From Actinosynnema sp040640215 (GTDB lineage: Bacteria; Actinomycetota; Actinomycetes; Mycobacteriales; Pseudonocardiaceae), in contig NZ_JBFABG010000018.1 of NCBI RefSeq assembly GCF_040640215.1, positions 1 to 64,000 of the forward strand: a stretch of DNA of 64,000 nt, written 5' to 3'. Position numbers and translations under genes: made by a program. The notes under the pieces were generated by a model. That model was not told the origin of the DNA. It made no database searches and worked only from the letters and a program-made list of their open reading frames with translations. Positions 7,762 to 16,081 of this stretch are shown piece after piece; position 1 is the stretch's first letter; each line of letters begins with the position of its first letter.

Positions 7762-8289
7762 GCGACCGGCGCGGCTGGCGCGGATCGCGGACGAGGTGCG
7801 TGACGCGGTCGGCGCGGTCGGCGCGGTGCGGCCGGTCGGGGTGGTGCGCTCGGTCGGCTCGGTCGGCTCGTCTGGTCGGCGGCGGGGTTCGAAGAGGCGG
7901 CGGAAGTCTTCGGGGATCGGGGTGCTGCGCAGTTCCGGCGTCCCGAACGACACGTACCGGTTCCACCCCGTCGCGACCGGCGCGCCGTCGACGTCCGCGT
8001 CGAACCCCATCGTCAGCGTCGTGGTGCCGAGCGTGCGCACCCGGACGTTGATCCTGATCAGGTCGTCGAACCGCGCCGGGCCCAGGTACCGGATGGACGT
8101 CTCGGCCACCACGAGGTCGACGCCGTGCCTCTCCAGCTCCTTGTACGAGCCGAGCAGCGATCGCAGCGCCTCCACCATCGCGGCTTCGAAGAACACCGGG
8201 TACCGCGAGGCGTGGACGACCCCCTGGCGGTCGCAGTCGACCGGGCGCACCCGCACCCGGTGCACGTGGGCAGCTCGCGGGTCGGCCAT
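7759..8289 (-). CDS. Acyl-CoA thioesterase, 4HBT hotdog fold
   Basis: A 176-aa hotdog-fold thioesterase of the YbgC/4HBT type. The N-terminal signature 'RVRPVDCDRQGVVHASRYPVFFEAA' matches the family's active-site region, where the Asp in 'DCDRQGVVH' is the expected catalytic residue. The core ends near residue 130. The last 45 or so residues are a Pro/Thr/Arg-rich low-complexity tail ('PTEPTERTTPTGRTAPTA'), which in DNA is a run of imperfect GGTCGG-type repeats at about 7805-7880. ATG at 8289 is preferred to GTG at 8310 because AGGA lies 8 bases upstream of it. It sits 57 bases downstream of the AcnR-type gene on the same strand and may be co-transcribed. The substrate is unknown. Confidence 0.85.
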   Translation of the reverse strand: MADPRAAHVHRVRVRPVDCDRQGVVHASRYPVFFEAAMVEALRSLLGSYKELERHGVDLVVAETSIRYLGPARFDDLIRINVRVRTLGTTTLTMGFDADVDGAPVATGWNRYVSFGTPELRSTPIPEDFRRLFEPRRRPDEPTEPTERTTPTGRTAPTAPTASRTSSAIRASRAGR

Positions 8290-8346
8290 GCCGGGAATCC
8301 TAGGGGGCACCCGAACGGGATTCGAGTGCCGAGCGGAAGCTGTCGA

Positions 8347-8937
8347 TCAGCCGGTGCGGCGGTGTCGGCGGACCGATTCCTCGACCAGGTCCAGCACCGG
8401 TTCCAGGTCGTCGGCGGGCAGGCCCATCGCCAGGTGCGACACCAGTCCCTCCAGCACCAGTTCCAGGAAGGACGTGAGCACGTCGACGTCCACGTCGTCC
8501 CGCAGGTTCCCGGCCTCCCGCTGGCGCAGCAGGCGCTGCCTGGTGGCGTCGGTGAGCTGGCGCGACCGCTCGGCCCACCGGCTGCGGAACTCCGGGTCGG
8601 TGCGCAGCCGCCGGGACACCTCCAGCCGCGTGCCCAGCCAGTCCGCCGGGTGCTCGGCGTCGGGCTCGGGCGCGGCCAGCAGGTCCCGCATCACCTGCAC
8701 GAGACCCTGCCGGGCGACGACGTCGGCCATCCGGAGCGCGTCGTCCTCGGCGAGGGCGAGGAACAGCGACTCCTTGTCGCGGAAGTGGTGGAAGATCGCT
8801 CCCCGGGACAACCCGGTGGCTTCTTCCAGCCGGCGTACGGTGGCACCCTCGTAGCCGTAGCGCGCGAAACACGTACGGGCACCGTCCAGGATCTGGCGGC
8901 GGCGGGCGTCGAGGTGGTCCTGGCTGACCCTGGGCAC
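8347..8937 (-). CDS. acnR: AcnR-type TetR-family repressor
   Basis: A 196-aa TetR regulator. The N-terminus 'PRVSQDHLDARRRQILDGA', the HTH 'GYEGATVRRLEEATGLSRGA' followed by 'IFHHFRDKESLF', and the next block 'VVARQGLVQVMRDLLAAP' closely resemble, from memory, the AcnR proteins of Corynebacterium and M. tuberculosis Rv1474c, which repress aconitase. The usual partner acn is not adjacent; it lies about 8.6 kb away. GTG at 8937 is chosen because family members start at this point and because the alternative TTG (8973) lies inside a 20-bp palindrome that looks like the operator. The regulator probably represses itself, and possibly acn through the box at 20450-20465. Confidence 0.82.
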   Translation of the reverse strand: MPRVSQDHLDARRRQILDGARTCFARYGYEGATVRRLEEATGLSRGAIFHHFRDKESLFLALAEDDALRMADVVARQGLVQVMRDLLAAPEPDAEHPADWLGTRLEVSRRLRTDPEFRSRWAERSRQLTDATRQRLLRQREAGNLRDDVDVDVLTSFLELVLEGLVSHLAMGLPADDLEPVLDLVEESVRRHRRTG

Positions 8938-8970
8938 CTGTCGATGTTGCCAGTCGTGGCCCCGGAAATC

Positions 8971-8990
8971 CAATCAGTACGTACGGATTG
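8971..8990. promoter_or_regulatory. Near-perfect palindrome, candidate AcnR operator
   Basis: CAATCAGTACGTACGGATTG pairs 9 of 10 positions. It lies 34 bases upstream of the regulator's GTG start and 75 bases upstream of the divergent gene at 9065. The 16 bases at 8975-8990 fit the corynebacterial AcnR consensus as I recall it (CAGNAC...GTACTG) with two differences in the right half. Autoregulation is the likely role. Confidence 0.65.
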
Positions 8991-9064
8991 AGGGATTCCA
9001 CTTTGGAGTGATCTTGGCTCGGCCGGCTCGAACCGGCGGGCCCGCCGAACTACGGTGGCGCACC

Positions 9065-9670
9065 GTGAAGGACTACCGGCTCGGGCGGCTCTCGCAGGTG
9101 GACGACGTGCGGCGGGGCATCGACCTGATCGACCTGGTCCGCCTCGCGCACCACGACCACCTCGACCCGGACGCCCTGCGCGCCGCCGAGCGCCGGGCGA
9201 CGACCATCGTGGCGTTCGACACGTTCGTGGTGCCGGTGCTCCTCCAGACACCGTCCTACGGGCTGGTCCAGGGCGCGGACCCGGAGCGGCGCGAGGTGCT
9301 GGACCGGCATCCGGCACCCGCGTGCGAGTTCTTCGTGCACGAGACCGCGTTGCACACGTGGTCGGGCGATCCCGGGGTGCTGGCCGAGCAGTTGCGCGCG
9401 CTCACGTCCTCGCCCGCCCGCCTGGTGCCGTTCGCGGCGGGCGGGCGGCCCGAGTTCCGGCAGTCGTTCACCCTGCTGGGGTTCGCGACGGGCGGTCCGG
9501 CGGTGCACGTCGAAACGCTGTGCGGGTGCCACGACGTGGTGGCGCGCTACCAGGTGGTGGCGGACGTGCTGCGGGAGTGCGCCCTGGGCCCGGACGAGTC
9601 GCGGGAGGCGTTCGCGCGTGCCGCCGAAGCCCTGTCCGGGGAGTCGCGCGAAGGTGGGCACCGTTCCTGA
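9065..9670 (+). CDS. Orphan DUF5753 protein without HTH
   Basis: A 201-aa protein matching the DUF5753 domain that normally forms the C-terminal part of Scr1-type (helix-turn-helix) regulators in actinomycetes. Recognisable parts are 'FDTFVVPVLLQTPSYG', 'CEFFVHETALHTW', 'VLAEQLRAL', 'LVPFAAGG' and 'FTLLGFATGGPAVHVETL'. The usual N-terminal XRE HTH is missing: the first 50 residues contain no HTH pattern. GTG at 9065 is chosen because the hexamer TACGGT ends 8 bases upstream, consistent with a leaderless transcript, and because residues before it look non-coding. Such stand-alone copies usually pair with a separate HTH gene or a DUF397 protein, but neither is adjacent. Confidence 0.72.
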   Translation: MKDYRLGRLSQVDDVRRGIDLIDLVRLAHHDHLDPDALRAAERRATTIVAFDTFVVPVLLQTPSYGLVQGADPERREVLDRHPAPACEFFVHETALHTWSGDPGVLAEQLRALTSSPARLVPFAAGGRPEFRQSFTLLGFATGGPAVHVETLCGCHDVVARYQVVADVLRECALGPDESREAFARAAEALSGESREGGHRS

Positions 9671-9866
9671 CCGACACCGGGGTACCCGCGCCGCCGTCGG
9701 ACCCGCGCTCGACCGGCCCCGGTCGTGATCCCGGCGAAGTGTGGACGATCGCGGTCCGGACGTGGTGGCACAGCGGCAAAGCGCGGGTCGCCGCTCCCGG
9801 TCCGGCGACACCGGCGGGACCGCGCCCAGCGGTGAACCGGCGGCCATTCGGACCACCCGCAACTTA

Positions 9867-9891
9867 ACCCGCCGGTAGATTGCCGGCGGGT
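9867..9891. terminator. Hairpin upstream of egtA
   Basis: ACCCGCCGG (9867-9875) pairs perfectly with CCGGCGGGT (9883-9891) around a 7-base loop. It lies about 200 bases after the DUF5753 stop and about 150 bases before egtA, so it would isolate the ergothioneine operon from upstream transcription. Confidence 0.6.
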
Positions 9892-10049
9892 CACGTCGTG
9901 TCCCCCCTCGTCCGGTCTGTCCGGAACGAGCCGCCGACCTGCGGAGTCGGCCGCTTGTCGTTGATCCGTAAGGGTTTCGCAGGCGTGCGACTGTCGGTCC
10001 CCCCGTGTAGCGTCGAATCGACCAAGGATGATCACGGGGAGTGTGCGAT

Positions 10050-11300
10050 TTGACTGCATTACGTAACGCTCCGGCACAGGGGCCGACCCCGGCGGTATTC
10101 CGAGACCGTGCCGAAGCCGAGGCCTACGTCGCCTCGGTGTGCTTCAAGCACGGGCCTCCACGGCTGCTCGGCGTCGAGATCGAATGGACCGTCCACCACC
10201 GCGAAAACCCGGCGAAACCGCTCGACGCGAGCGTGCTCGCCGCGGCACTGGGCAAGCACGCACCACCGACCCTCGTCCCGGACAGCCCGCAGCACCCGCT
10301 GCCCGGCGGCACGCCGCTCACCGTCGAACCGGGCGGCCAGGTCGAGATCTCCACCCCGCCGAGCGGTTCGCTCACCGAACTGCTCAAGACCGTCGCCGCG
10401 GACGTCGACCACCTCACCGGCCTGCTGGAGCCCGCGGGCCTGGTACTCGGTCACCGCGGTGCCGATCCGCACCGCCCCCCTCGCCGCCTGCTCCAGGTGC
10501 CCCGCTACGCCGCGATGGAGCACGCCTTCGCACCCGTCGGGCCCGAGGGCATCACCATGATGTGCAGCACCGCCGGACTCCAGGTGTGCCTGGACTTCGG
10601 CCACGAAGCCGACCTCGCCACGCGCTGGGCCGCCGTGCACGCGCTGGGTCCCGTGCTCACCGCGCTGTTCGCGAACTCGCCCGGCGTCGGCGGCCGGCGC
10701 ACCGACTGGGCCAGTGCCCGGATGCGCACCCTCTACGCCACCGACCCCGTGCGCACCCGACCCGCCGCGGTGTGCGCGGACCCGGCGTCGGCCTGGGCGC
10801 GGCGGGTGGTCGACGCCCCGGTGATCGTGGTCCGAAGACCGGGCAACGACTGGCTGCCCCCGCGCCCCCTGACCTTCGCCGACTGGATCGGCGGAGCGCT
10901 GGGGGCGCGGCCGACCGCCGAAGACCTGGACTACCACCTGTCGTTGCAGTTCCCGCCGGTCCGCCCGCGCGGGTACGTGGAGGTCCGCTACCTCGACACG
11001 CCGCCGGACGGCGGGTGGCTGCCGCCCGTCGTGCTGATGGCCGCGCTGTTCAGCGACCGGTCCGTCGTGGACGCGGCGCTGGCGGCCACCGGGGCCGCCG
11101 GCGGGCGCTGGCTCGCGGCGGCGCGGTACGGCCTGGCCGACCCGGTGCTCGCGCGCGCGGCGCGCGACGTGGTCGCCCTGGGCTGCGCGGCGCTGCGCAA
11201 CACCGACCTGTCCGTCGGGCAGACCGACGCCATCGCGGAAGACCTGCACCGCACGCTCGCCGAGAAGACCGCTGAGAATGCCGGAGGGGGCCGTTCATGA
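10050..11300 (+). CDS. egtA: Glutamate-cysteine ligase EgtA
   Basis: A 416-aa GCS2-family ligase that joins glutamate and cysteine with ATP. The product gamma-glutamylcysteine is the sulfur donor for EgtB in ergothioneine synthesis. Family marks are 'AEAYVASVCFKHGPP' at the N-terminus, the catalytic region 'LLGVEIEWTVHH', and 'EPGGQVEISTPP'. TTG at 10050 is preferred because GGGGAG lies 8 bases upstream; GTG at 10041 is in frame, but the same site would touch it. The stop overlaps the egtB start by 4 bases (ATGA), so the operon is translationally coupled. EgtA is specific to the actinobacterial branch of the pathway. Confidence 0.93.
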   Translation: MTALRNAPAQGPTPAVFRDRAEAEAYVASVCFKHGPPRLLGVEIEWTVHHRENPAKPLDASVLAAALGKHAPPTLVPDSPQHPLPGGTPLTVEPGGQVEISTPPSGSLTELLKTVAADVDHLTGLLEPAGLVLGHRGADPHRPPRRLLQVPRYAAMEHAFAPVGPEGITMMCSTAGLQVCLDFGHEADLATRWAAVHALGPVLTALFANSPGVGGRRTDWASARMRTLYATDPVRTRPAAVCADPASAWARRVVDAPVIVVRRPGNDWLPPRPLTFADWIGGALGARPTAEDLDYHLSLQFPPVRPRGYVEVRYLDTPPDGGWLPPVVLMAALFSDRSVVDAALAATGAAGGRWLAAARYGLADPVLARAARDVVALGCAALRNTDLSVGQTDAIAEDLHRTLAEKTAENAGGGRS

Positions 11301-12628
11301 CCAGCATCGACAACACCACCGGTGTCGAGCGCATCCGGGACCACGTCGCCGCCCAACTGACCAGGGCGCGGCGGCGCAGCGAAGTCCTCACCGACGCCGT
11401 GGACGACCACGACCTGGTGCGCCAGCACTCCGGGCTGATGTCCCCGCTGGTGTGGGACCTCGCCCACATCGGCAACCAGGAAGAGCTCTGGCTGGTCCGC
11501 GACGTCGGCGGGCGCGAGCCGGTGCGCCAGGACATCGACGAGCTCTACGACGCGTTCAAGCACGCCCGGTCCGCGCGCCCGGAACTGCCGCTGCTCGGTC
11601 CCGCCGAAGCCCGCCGGTACGTGGGCGAGGTGCGCGACAAGGTGTTCGACGTGCTGGAGACCAGTCCGCTGGAGGGCCGCAGGCTACTCGACGGCGGGTT
11701 CGCGTTCGGCATGATCGTCCAGCACGAGCAGCAGCACGACGAGACCATGCTGGCCACCCACCAGCTCCGCACCGGCCCGCCGGTGCTGGACGCCCCGCCG
11801 CCGCCGCCCGCCGGACCGGTCGGGCCCGCCGAGGTGCTGGTGCCGGGCGGCCCGTTCACCATGGGCACGTCGACCGAGGCGTGGGCGCTGGACAACGAGC
11901 GCCCCGCGCACCAGGCGCACACCGACCCGTTCTTCATCGACACCGCGCCGGTCACCAACGGCGCGTACGCGGCGTTCGTGGCGGACGGCGGGTACCGCGA
12001 CCCGCGCTGGTGGTCCGACGCCGGCTGGGCGCACGTCCGCAAGGCCCCGCTGGTCGCTCCCCGGTTCTGGGAGCGGCACGGCGAGCAGTGGTTCCGCACG
12101 GCGTTCGGCGTGACCGCGCCGCTCGACCCGGACCAGCCCGTGGTGCACGTCTGCTACTACGAGGCCGAGGCGTACGCCCGCTGGGCGGGCCGCCGGCTGC
12201 CGACCGAGGTCGAGTGGGAGAAGGCGGCCCGCTTCGACCCGGCGAGCGGTCGGTCGCGGCGCTACCCGTGGGGTGACGAGGAGCCGACCGAGGCGCACGC
12301 CAACCTGGGGCAGCGGCACCTGTCGCCGGCACCGGTCGGCGCGTACCCGGCGGGCGCGTCCCCGCTCGGCGTGCACCAGTTGATCGGCGACGTGTGGGAG
12401 TGGACCAGCTCCGACTTCCACGGCTACGGCGGGTTCGAGGTCTTCCCCTACGCCGAGTACTCGCAGGTGTTCTTCGGTCCCGACCACAAGGTGCTGCGCG
12501 GCGGTTCGTTCGGCACCGACCGGTCGGCGGTGCGCTCGACGTTCCGCAACTGGGACTACCCGATCCGACGGCAGATCTTCGCCGGGTTCCGCTGCGCGCG
12601 GGACGCGACGCCGGACGAACTGGGCTGA
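11297..12628 (+). CDS. egtB: Ergothioneine biosynthesis sulfoxide synthase EgtB
   Basis: A 443-aa non-haem iron enzyme that oxidatively joins gamma-glutamylcysteine to hercynine. The N-terminal DinB-like domain carries the iron ligands, a His in 'WDLAHIGNQEELW' and two in 'VQHEQQHDETM'. The C-terminal half (from about residue 180) is a formylglycine-enzyme-like domain with 'GPFTMGTSTE', 'WAGRRLPTEVEWEKAAR', 'GDVWEWTSSDF' and 'VLRGGSFGT'. The use of gamma-glutamylcysteine rather than cysteine fits the presence of egtA and egtC on either side. The ATG overlaps the egtA stop. Length matches the family. Confidence 0.96.
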   Translation: MTSIDNTTGVERIRDHVAAQLTRARRRSEVLTDAVDDHDLVRQHSGLMSPLVWDLAHIGNQEELWLVRDVGGREPVRQDIDELYDAFKHARSARPELPLLGPAEARRYVGEVRDKVFDVLETSPLEGRRLLDGGFAFGMIVQHEQQHDETMLATHQLRTGPPVLDAPPPPPAGPVGPAEVLVPGGPFTMGTSTEAWALDNERPAHQAHTDPFFIDTAPVTNGAYAAFVADGGYRDPRWWSDAGWAHVRKAPLVAPRFWERHGEQWFRTAFGVTAPLDPDQPVVHVCYYEAEAYARWAGRRLPTEVEWEKAARFDPASGRSRRYPWGDEEPTEAHANLGQRHLSPAPVGAYPAGASPLGVHQLIGDVWEWTSSDFHGYGGFEVFPYAEYSQVFFGPDHKVLRGGSFGTDRSAVRSTFRNWDYPIRRQIFAGFRCARDATPDELG

Positions 12629-12629
12629 C

Positions 12630-13388
12630 GTGTGCCGCCACCTGGGTTACCTCGGCCCCGCCGTGCCCATCGCGGCCCTGGTGCACGACCCGCCGCACTC
12701 GTTGCTGCGCCAGTCGTACGCACCGCGGGACATGCGCGGCGGCGGCACGGTGAACGTCGACGGCTACGGCGTGGGCTGGTACCCCGCGCCGGGCGGCCCG
12801 GCGGTGCGCTACCGGCGCACCGGGACGCTCTGGTCGGACGAGAACCTGGCCGCGCTGAGCCGGGTCGTCGTCTCCGGCGCGGTGCTCGCGGCGGTCCGGT
12901 CGGCCACCACCGGGATGCCGGTGGTGGAGACCGCGTGCGCCCCGTTCACCGACGGGACGTGGCTGTTCAGCCACAACGGCCGGATCGTCGACTGGCCCGG
13001 CTCGGTCGCCGGTCTGGCGGCGACGTTGCCGGTCACCGACCTGCTCACGCTGGACGCGCCCACCGACTCCGCCCTGCTGTGGGCGCTGGTCCGGGCGCGC
13101 CTGGCCACCGCGCCACCGGCCGCCGCGCTGGCGTCCGTGGTGTCCGAAGTGGCCGCCGCCGCGCCCGGCTCGCGGCTGAACCTGTTGCTCACCAACGGAA
13201 CCGTGCTGGTCGGCACGACCTGGACGCACGCCCTGTGGGTGCGTTCCGGCGACGGCGCGGTGACCGTGTCCTCCGAGCCGCTGGACGACGACCCGCGCTG
13301 GCGGGAAGTGCCCGACCGGCACGTCGTCACCGCCACCACCTCCCCCGACAACGCGATCGCCGTGGGCGTTCAACCGATAGGACGATAG
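12630..13388 (+). CDS. egtC: Ergothioneine biosynthesis amidohydrolase EgtC
   Basis: A 252-aa class-II glutamine-amidotransferase-like enzyme that removes the glutamate from the gamma-glutamyl hercynyl-cysteine sulfoxide made by EgtB. The nucleophile is Cys2, exposed after loss of the initiator Met (start 'MCRHLGYLG'). Other fold marks are 'NVDGYGVGWY' and 'FSHNGRI'. The GTG start follows the egtB stop with one base between them. This confirms that the pathway here is the EgtABCD route rather than the shorter EgtB-only route. Confidence 0.95.
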   Translation: MCRHLGYLGPAVPIAALVHDPPHSLLRQSYAPRDMRGGGTVNVDGYGVGWYPAPGGPAVRYRRTGTLWSDENLAALSRVVVSGAVLAAVRSATTGMPVVETACAPFTDGTWLFSHNGRIVDWPGSVAGLAATLPVTDLLTLDAPTDSALLWALVRARLATAPPAAALASVVSEVAAAAPGSRLNLLLTNGTVLVGTTWTHALWVRSGDGAVTVSSEPLDDDPRWREVPDRHVVTATTSPDNAIAVGVQPIGR

Positions 13389-14363
13389 ATGACCGAGCCA
13401 GTGCTGGACGTGCACCTGACTCCGGAGGACGCGGTGGTCGCGCTCCGGGCCGAGGCGAAAGCGGGCCTCACGGCGCGGCCGAAGTGGGTCTCGCCGAAGT
13501 GGTTCTACGACGCGGTGGGCAGCGAGCTGTTCGAGGAGATCACCCGGCTGCCCGAGTACTACCCGACCCGCGCCGAGCGGGAGATCCTGGTCGCGCGGGC
13601 GGCCGAGATCGCGACGACCACCGGGGCGCACGCCCTGGTGGAGCTGGGTTCCGGTTCGTCGGAGAAGACCCGGCTGCTGCTCGACGCGCTGCGCGAGCAC
13701 GGGACGCTGACCGAGTTCGTGCCGCTGGACGTGTCGGCGAGCGCGCTCACCGACGCGGCCCGGCAGATCCTCGCCGACTACCCCGGGTTGTCGGTGCACG
13801 GCGTGGTCGGCGACTTCACCGAGCACCTGGGCCTGCTGCCGGGCTCGTCGCCCCGGCTGGTGGCGTTCCTCGGCGGCACCATCGGCAACCTGATCCCCGA
13901 GGAGCGCGACAAGTTCCTGACCTCGGTGCGGGACGTGCTGGAACCGGGGGAGTGGCTGTTGCTGGGCACCGACCTGGTGAAGGACCCCGAGGTGCTGGTG
14001 CGCGCCTACGACGACGCGCGCGGCGTCACCGCGGAGTTCAACCGGAACGTGCTGCGGGTGCTCAACCGCGAGCTGGGCGCGGACCTCGACCCGCTGGCGT
14101 TCCGGCACGTCGCGCTGTGGAACGCCGACCAGGAGTGGATCGAGATGCGGCTGCGGGCGGTCCGCGCGGTGCGGGCGCACGTGGCGGCGCTGGAGCTCGA
14201 CGTCGAGTTCGCCGAGGGGGAGGAGTTGCGCACGGAGGTGTCGGCCAAGTTCCGGCGGGAAGGCGTGGAGCGCGAGCTCACCGCCGCCGGGTTCGAGCTC
14301 CACCGCTGGTGGACCGACCCGCAGGAACGCTTCGCGTTGTCACTCGCCCGAGTCGTGGGCTGA
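13389..14363 (+). CDS. egtD: Histidine N-alpha-methyltransferase EgtD
   Basis: A 324-aa SAM-dependent enzyme that trimethylates L-histidine to hercynine, the first committed step of ergothioneine synthesis. Diagnostic segments are 'PKWVSPKWFYDAVGSELF' near the N-terminus, the SAM-binding loop 'LVELGSGSSEKTRLLLDAL', and 'FLGGTIGNLIPEER'. The ATG directly follows the egtC stop. It is the last gene of the operon. No PLP-dependent lyase (egtE) follows; that function must come from elsewhere or from another lyase. Confidence 0.96.
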   Translation: MTEPVLDVHLTPEDAVVALRAEAKAGLTARPKWVSPKWFYDAVGSELFEEITRLPEYYPTRAEREILVARAAEIATTTGAHALVELGSGSSEKTRLLLDALREHGTLTEFVPLDVSASALTDAARQILADYPGLSVHGVVGDFTEHLGLLPGSSPRLVAFLGGTIGNLIPEERDKFLTSVRDVLEPGEWLLLGTDLVKDPEVLVRAYDDARGVTAEFNRNVLRVLNRELGADLDPLAFRHVALWNADQEWIEMRLRAVRAVRAHVAALELDVEFAEGEELRTEVSAKFRREGVERELTAAGFELHRWWTDPQERFALSLARVVG

Positions 14364-14488
14364 CACAGCGTGAAGAAATCATCCGTTCTGCGGGTGCGCT
14401 ACCACTCCTGCGGGTGAGAGCCTCGCGCGACGACGCCGTGGATTGTCGGAACGAGGGGCGGCGTCGCCGGACGTGAGGAGCGTGTCCC

Positions 14489-16081
14489 GTGAAGCTTGGA
14501 AGCAGAGCGCTGGTCGTCGCGATGGTCCTGGGCACCGCCGTGCCCGGCCTCGTGGCGACCGGCGCGGCCGTCGCCCAGGAGGCCCGGGGCGCGTCGCCGG
14601 TGCGGTGGAGCAAGTGCGCCGACGACGTGCTGGCCTCGATCCCCGCCGCGCAGCGGGACCGCGTGACCTGCGCGAACCACCCCGTGCCGCTGGACCACCG
14701 CGAGCCGCGCGGCGAGAAGATCACCATCGCCCTGATGAAGGCACCCGCGACCGACCAGGCGAACAAGGTCGGCTCGCTGTTCATCAACCCGGGCGGCCCC
14801 GGCGGGGCCGGCCTGATCTACTCCGCGTTCGGCACCTCGTTCTTCCAGCCGGAGGTCATGGAGCGGTTCGACCTGATCGGGTTCGACCCGCGCGGCGTGG
14901 GCCGCAGCGCGCCGCTGCGCTGCTTCGAGACCCAGGAAGAGGCCGACGACGTCTTCGGCCGCATCTCCTCCGCCCCGATCACCCGCGCCGAGATCCGCGA
15001 CACCACGCGGGCGACGCGCGAGTACACGGCCGAGTGCGGGCGCAACGCCGGTCCGCTGCTCCGGCACATGTCCACCGAGGACGTGGCGCGTGACCTGGAC
15101 CTGCTGCGCCAGGGCGTGGGCGACAAGGCGCTGACCTTCGTCGGCTTCTCCTACGGCACGCTGCTCGGCGCGACCTACGCCAACATCTTCCCGCAGAAGT
15201 CCCGCGCCCTGGTGCTGGACGGCAACGTCGACCCGGCGCTGCGCACCACCAACGGCGCGGAGTACGACCGGCAGCGCGCGCAGGGCTTCGAGCTGGCCCT
15301 GGACGCGTTCCTGAAGCGCTGCGACGCCGAAGGCGCGAAGTGCGCCTACAGCGACGGCGACCCGCGCGCGAAGTTCGACGAGGTGCGCGACTCGCTGCGG
15401 GACAACCCGATCACCCTGCCCTCCGGCGAGGTCGTCACCTACCAGAGCTACGTCGGCCGGGTGAGCGGCGACCTGTACAGCATCGCCCGGTTGAAGCCGC
15501 TGGCCGCCTGGTTGCAGGCGGTCTACGGCGTGCTGCACCCGTCTGCGGCGCTGTCCGTGCAGGAGACGCCCGTGCCGGCGGCCCCGCTGGCCAACAAGAA
15601 CGGCCTGGCGGACGTCAACGCGGGTGTCGTGGGCGAGGCCGAGTACCTGTCCGACGACTCGTACTACGGCGTCAACTGCACCGACAAGCCGTTCCTCCGG
15701 GTGCCGGGGCTGTTCCCGGCGGTGGCCGCGAAGTGGGAGCGCGAGTCGCCCACGTTCGGCCGCCAGCAGGCCGCGTCCGACCTGCTGACCTGCCCGACGT
15801 GGCCGGTCCGCGACCCCGACCGGTGGGCCGGCCCGTGGAACAGGCGCACGCCGAACCCCGTCGTCGTGGTGGGCAACCACTACGACCCGGCGACCCAGTA
15901 CAAGTTCTCGCAGCGGATGGCCCGCCAGCTCGGCAACGCGCGATTGATCACCGTCGACGCGTTCGGGCACTGCATCCTCGGCAAGGCAGCGGGTGCGGAC
16001 ACCCTGGTGACCGACTACCTGGTGAACCTCAGGGCACCGGCCGACGGGCAGGTCTTCCAGCCCAACGCCCAGCCCTTCTAG
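14489..16081 (+). CDS. Secreted S33-family alpha/beta hydrolase (tripeptidyl aminopeptidase-like)
   Basis: A 530-aa exported serine peptidase. Residues about 1-30 form a Sec signal peptide ending 'GAAVAQEA'. The oxyanion region 'LFINPGGPGGAG', the nucleophile elbow 'VGFSYGTLLGATYAN', and the C-terminal His in 'DAFGHCILG' match the SlpD/Tap (TAP-like C-terminal) group. These cleave short peptides or tripeptides from protein N-termini outside the cell. The GTG start has GAGGAG 9 bases upstream. Its 3' end overlaps the convergent membrane-protein gene, by 53 bases as that gene now reads, or by 4 bases if the frameshift inferred there is corrected. Confidence 0.93.
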   Translation: MKLGSRALVVAMVLGTAVPGLVATGAAVAQEARGASPVRWSKCADDVLASIPAAQRDRVTCANHPVPLDHREPRGEKITIALMKAPATDQANKVGSLFINPGGPGGAGLIYSAFGTSFFQPEVMERFDLIGFDPRGVGRSAPLRCFETQEEADDVFGRISSAPITRAEIRDTTRATREYTAECGRNAGPLLRHMSTEDVARDLDLLRQGVGDKALTFVGFSYGTLLGATYANIFPQKSRALVLDGNVDPALRTTNGAEYDRQRAQGFELALDAFLKRCDAEGAKCAYSDGDPRAKFDEVRDSLRDNPITLPSGEVVTYQSYVGRVSGDLYSIARLKPLAAWLQAVYGVLHPSAALSVQETPVPAAPLANKNGLADVNAGVVGEAEYLSDDSYYGVNCTDKPFLRVPGLFPAVAAKWERESPTFGRQQAASDLLTCPTWPVRDPDRWAGPWNRRTPNPVVVVGNHYDPATQYKFSQRMARQLGNARLITVDAFGHCILGKAAGADTLVTDYLVNLRAPADGQVFQPNAQPF

